A stretch of DNA of 46,834 nt from CAVOGJ01 sp963700865 (GTDB taxonomy: Bacteria > Planctomycetota > Planctomycetia > Pirellulales > Pirellulaceae): the NCBI GenBank assembly GCA_963700865.1, contig CAVOZC010000008.1, forward strand, positions 1 through 46,834. Reading direction: 5' to 3'. Numbering within the stretch: position 1 is the stretch's first letter; each line of letters begins with the position of its first letter. The notes beneath the pieces were generated by a model. The model saw only the letters and a list, made by a program, of their open reading frames with translations. It made no database searches and was not told where the DNA came from. The position numbers and the translations under genes were made by a program. Positions 43,835 through 46,834 of the stretch are shown piece by piece.

Positions 43835-44455
43835 ATGAACCCGTTTCGAGCGCGATGCCTCCGGCCGGGGGCACTGGACTATGTTTTTCCCAGTGGCCAG
43901 TCTTATGCCGTGCTGGTGGATCGACTGCTGGCTGAGCCAGGCGCGGCGCAGATTGTCGGCCCGCATGGGTCGGGCAAGTCGACGCTGCTGTTGGGGCTGA
44001 TCCCCGAATTGCAACGACGCGGCTGCCAACCCCGCCTGGCTCGACTACTCGCGGGCCAGCGACGGCTCCCGTGGCGCTGGCACCGGATTGCCCAGTTCCC
44101 AACGGAAACCATCATCCTGCTGGACGGGTGGGAACAACTGACGTGGCTGGGGCGGCAAGCCGTGCGATGCCACGCACGACTCTTTCGCCAGGTGCGTTGG
44201 CTTGTCACCAGCCACGCCGATGCTGGCATGAGGACGATCTACGAAACCCGCGTCACCACGCCGCTCGCGCGGCAGGTCATCGACCGCTTGCTTGCGCCAA
44301 TGCGCGATACGTCCCCCTCCCCTCCGCCCATCCCGACATCATTGGTGAGTTGCCTGCTGCGGCAGCATGAGGGAAACCTCCGCGAAGCGCTGTTTTCATT
44401 TTATGACTGGTACGAACAATCGCTGCGACAGCCACCAACGGAACATCCGACGTGA
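43835..44455 (+). CDS. Small P-loop ATPase of unknown role
   Basis: 206 residues. Walker A is AAQIVGPHGSGKSTLLLGLI, followed by a basic stretch (RGCQPRLARLLAGQRRL). Walker B is ETIILLDGWEQLTWLGR. A sensor-1-like block is VRWLVTSHADAGM. It looks like a minimal AAA/ABC-type NTPase with no membrane segment. The start at 43835 (MNPFRARCLRPGALDYVFP) is chosen because the upstream 15 residues of the open frame are not protein-like. About 260 bp separate it from the divergent ribbon-helix-helix gene. I do not recognise the family. Confidence 0.65.
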   Translation: MNPFRARCLRPGALDYVFPSGQSYAVLVDRLLAEPGAAQIVGPHGSGKSTLLLGLIPELQRRGCQPRLARLLAGQRRLPWRWHRIAQFPTETIILLDGWEQLTWLGRQAVRCHARLFRQVRWLVTSHADAGMRTIYETRVTTPLARQVIDRLLAPMRDTSPSPPPIPTSLVSCLLRQHEGNLREALFSFYDWYEQSLRQPPTEHPT

Positions 44456-44790
44456 TCTAATCGTAGAGGTTTGCGCCAGCGTTGCATTCTCTTTGGATTT
44501 TCTCAAGTCCGATCCTTTTCGTGTCGGTCCGCGTAACCTAACATTGAACACGGCCGCCGTTGCGCGAATTCCCATCTGGGTGCGCCAGCGAAGGAAGGCC
44601 GTTTTGGAAAAGCCGTTGACGCCGTGCCGCGCATTGCAACCGTCACAATCGTTACAGCTTTCCACGATCCCAGGGATTGGATCGTAAACTGCTGGTTTAT
44701 CGCGCCGAGAATTGCCGCGGCGACTTGACGAGACAGTTTGCCACTCGTTCTAACGGAGCATGTGGTGAGCCCTGAGACCTGGAGAGAATC
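44456..44790. other. Intergenic stretch before the Cys-rich protein gene
   Basis: No gene is seen. It should hold the promoter of the next gene, but no convincing -35/-10 pair or hairpin was found. Confidence 0.4.
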
Positions 44791-46422
44791 ATGATCCGTG
44801 TTGGCAAGAGCCTGATCGTGGCGGCCACGTTGGCCAGCTTTGCGGCGATCACACCGACCAGCGACGCGCAAGTCCTGAATTGGCTGTTCCCCTTGCGACC
44901 GTATCGGCAGGCCGCCCGGAGAGGGACCACGGCCTATTATCCCACCACGGCTAATTATCCGACCACGGCTGCCTGCAGCACGTGCGCCGCGGGGGCTCCT
45001 TGCAGCAGCTGCCCGACCACCACTTACTACGGTGGCAATAACGCCGGCGGCACCTACTACGGTTCGGGTGGTTATTACCCGACGTACGGCAGCTGGCCAG
45101 GAATGGGACAAACGCCTGTCACTGCCGGCTACACGCCCACGACGACTTATCGCACGGTCTTAACTCCCGTCCCGGTGACCACCTATTCGCCGGTTGCCGG
45201 TGGCACTTGCCAACAGGCCTGCACCAGCTATTCCTGGCAGGCACGCCGCGTGCCCTACGTCGCGTATCAACCGACCTATGCGTCCGCCCCGGCGGCGCCG
45301 GCATGCGGCTGTGCCGGGGGCTGCAATGCCTGCAGCAGTTGCGCGACCACGGCCTGCAGTGCGGGCGCCTTCCAACCGGTGGGTAGCTCTGTCAATTACG
45401 CAGGGTCCGCGCCCGCATGTTCCAGCTGTCAAGCCGCGACCACGGCCGGCTATGCGAGCACGGCCAGCGGCTATGACGGAACGACGGTCCAGGCGAGTGA
45501 ATGGACCCCGGTGAGTTCCTCCAGCGATTCGTGCTCCAGTTGCAGCGCGGCCGGCTCGTCGCTGACCAACACCTATGCGAATTATCCGTCCACCAGCGCG
45601 GCCACGACGTCCGGCGATGCCAGTGAATGGCGTCCGGTCGCCGCGTCCTCCTCGTCCACGTCGGGCGATCGGACCCTGCAGCCGGTACCGGCCGACAATC
45701 CCCCGCAACTGGACGACTCGCGTGAGTCGCTGCGTCCTCGTCTGGAATCGCAACCCGACGAAGACGATGACAGTACCTGGCGCCCCGTCGACGCCCGGTA
45801 TGGGGCGCGCCGACCGACGCCCAGTTACCGCACGGACGCCGAGGAGGATTTTGCCCGTTCCGAATATTATCGCTACAACACCGAGCGTGCCCCGGACGCG
45901 AATCACGCAGCGTTTGCCGATCAGGCGCGGCGGCCCGAGCGGACGAATCGCGCGGGTGAGTACGAACGGTTTGTGGGCGAAAGCCGCTCGGCGGTTGATC
46001 CAGCCCCGAATTCGTCTGCCAGCCGCGGCTGGGACAACGGCATCAACGACAAGTATCGGGACCGCCTGAACGACGGCGACTGGTCCTACGATCGTCGCGA
46101 AACGCGTCGTCCCAGCGATCGCCGTTACGACTGGCGGGCCAGCGACGATTGGGACAGCGGAGCGCAGACGAATTATCGCCCGATCCGTTCCATCTCGGAT
46201 GACGAAGGATCGGTCGCCAACCCCGTTGAGCCTCCGCGTGACATGCACCCGTATGCCTCGCCGGTGCAATTGATTCCGGATCCATCCCGCGAAGCGGCCC
46301 GCGGCCCGGCTGGCGGCAACGACGCGCTGACGGCTCGACTGGCGAGCAACGATCGCTGGGAAGCGACGCCGCGACCGTCCCCCGCCACGGCTTCGCTGGA
46401 AGGTTGGCAGGCGGCCGACTGA
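44791..46422 (+). CDS. Secreted Cys/Tyr/Ser/Thr-rich low-complexity protein
   Basis: 543 residues. Signal peptide 1-27 (LIVAATLASFAAITPTSDAQ). Residues 28-290 are very rich in Tyr, Thr, Ser, Gly, Ala and paired Cys (STCAAGAPCSSCPTTTYY, CGCAGGCNACSSC, YRTVLTPVPVTTYSP). The motif EW.PV recurs (SEWTPV, SEWRPV, WRPVD). The second half is charged and Arg/Asp-rich (RLNDGDWSYDRRETRRPSDR), then a polar end. The many Cys residues suggest disulfide cross-linking. Planctomycetes have Cys-rich, protein-based cell walls, so a wall or surface role is plausible but unproven. GGAGAG precedes the ATG. It is followed after 35 bp by a peptidoglycan-type carboxypeptidase gene. Confidence 0.7.
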   Translation: MIRVGKSLIVAATLASFAAITPTSDAQVLNWLFPLRPYRQAARRGTTAYYPTTANYPTTAACSTCAAGAPCSSCPTTTYYGGNNAGGTYYGSGGYYPTYGSWPGMGQTPVTAGYTPTTTYRTVLTPVPVTTYSPVAGGTCQQACTSYSWQARRVPYVAYQPTYASAPAAPACGCAGGCNACSSCATTACSAGAFQPVGSSVNYAGSAPACSSCQAATTAGYASTASGYDGTTVQASEWTPVSSSSDSCSSCSAAGSSLTNTYANYPSTSAATTSGDASEWRPVAASSSSTSGDRTLQPVPADNPPQLDDSRESLRPRLESQPDEDDDSTWRPVDARYGARRPTPSYRTDAEEDFARSEYYRYNTERAPDANHAAFADQARRPERTNRAGEYERFVGESRSAVDPAPNSSASRGWDNGINDKYRDRLNDGDWSYDRRETRRPSDRRYDWRASDDWDSGAQTNYRPIRSISDDEGSVANPVEPPRDMHPYASPVQLIPDPSREAARGPAGGNDALTARLASNDRWEATPRPSPATASLEGWQAAD

Positions 46423-46457
46423 ACCCCTTGGCCCTGGATTCCCTTACAGGACCGCCT

Positions 46458-46834
46458 ATGGCTGCTCGCCTGACCAATCGCCCCCGCCTCGCCGTAGGCC
46501 TGGCCTTCCTGTTGTTGACGACCCGGGCGTCGGGAGGTGAGCCATCCCCCGTCGAGCCGGCGATCATCTTCCCGCCGGCGCTCCAGCCCGGTGACACGAT
46601 CGCCATTGTGGCTCCAGCAGGCCCCGCGAATCGTGAGAAGCTCGAGGAAGCGGCGCGTAAGTTTCAGGCCCTGGGGTTTCAGGTCAAGATTCCCCCCCAC
46701 ATCGATCGCCGCGACGATTACCTCGCCGGCTCGGACCAGGAGCGGGCTGATGAATTCATGGCCGCGTTTCGGGATGCCGAGATTGACGCCGTGATGCCCG
46801 CGCGGGGTGGCTACGGCGCGACACGCATCCTCGA
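46458..46834 (+). CDS. LD-carboxypeptidase (peptidase S66), N-terminal part
   Basis: 125 codons, cut by the window end. ACAGGA lies 7 nt before the ATG. Signal peptide RLAVGLAFLLLTTRASG. The mature start PALQPGDTIAIVAPAGPANR, then FQALGFQVKIPPH, then MAAFRDAEIDAVMPARGGYG is the N-terminal domain of the muramoyl-tetrapeptide LD-carboxypeptidases. The catalytic Ser, Glu and His would lie beyond the window. The family cuts the L-Lys/mDAP-D-Ala bond of peptidoglycan tetrapeptides. The signal peptide puts it outside the cytoplasm, unlike E. coli LdcA. It may share a transcript with the Cys-rich protein. Confidence 0.85.
   Translation, partial: MAARLTNRPRLAVGLAFLLLTTRASGGEPSPVEPAIIFPPALQPGDTIAIVAPAGPANREKLEEAARKFQALGFQVKIPPHIDRRDDYLAGSDQERADEFMAAFRDAEIDAVMPARGGYGATRIL

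Noticed and set aside
45160..46269. 369-codon minus-strand frame rich in Arg, Gly and Val
   Set aside because: Shadow of the Tyr/Thr/Asp-rich secreted protein, whose signal peptide and ribosome site are clear.

Overview
The window looks like a chromosomal segment of a planctomycete, probably of the Pirellulales type. It is GC-rich and holds three genes with prepilin N-termini, two of them full-length DUF1559 (H-X9-DG) proteins. It also has two dockerin proteins and one further exported protein ending in PEP-CTERM tails, a secreted formylglycine sulfatase, an ECF sigma factor translationally coupled to a FecR-type membrane protein, and a RAYT-type transposase. All calls come from reading the sequence; no database search was run.

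Layout. 1-5.6 kb: end of a thioredoxin-fold protein, a 44-bp tandem repeat, a membrane protein, a Tat-exported sugar isomerase/epimerase, an AmpG-like transporter and a GNAT-nitrilase fusion. 5.6-12.7 kb: a gene-poor accessory stretch with a VOC lipoprotein, several broken small exported proteins, and a RAYT transposase flanked by inverted arrays of a short repeat. The right array abuts a 5'-truncated metallophosphoesterase. 12.0-14.1 kb: a GNAT, a small exported protein and a zinc-type alcohol dehydrogenase-like protein. 14.1-22.8 kb: a minus-strand run DUF1559 > dockerin-PEP-CTERM > PEP-CTERM > sulfatase, divergent from sigma factor-FecR, then a Gly-rich membrane protein and a short pseudopilin. 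23-29.3 kb: a methyltransferase, carA, an AlaC/DapL-like aminotransferase, proA and a lone fliM. 29.3-37.7 kb: a putative beta-1,3-glucan locus with a ~1150-residue six-hairpin glycosidase/phosphorylase-like protein, a GH17 protein, and DUF1559 > lipoprotein > GH16-like-dockerin-PEP-CTERM. 37.9-41.7 kb: acyl-CoA ligase > fatty-alcohol-oxidase-type GMC oxidoreductase. 41.8-46.8 kb: a stand-alone mraZ, a ribbon-helix-helix protein, a P-loop ATPase, a Cys/Tyr-rich secreted protein and the start of an LD-carboxypeptidase.

The most interesting signal is one C-terminal cassette (four dockerin/EF-hand repeats plus PEP-CTERM) carried by two otherwise unrelated exported proteins about 19 kb apart. Each lies next to a DUF1559 pseudopilin gene, and one set is divergent from the sigma/FecR pair. 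I read this as a candidate surface system for handling glycans. One of the two ectodomains is GH16-like but appears to lack the general acid/base glutamate.

Caution. At least twelve genes-in-frame breaks can each be repaired by one base, often in a homopolymer and including core genes such as mraZ. This pattern fits indel errors in the assembly better than mass pseudogenisation, so gene ends near the listed shift points should be re-checked against reads.
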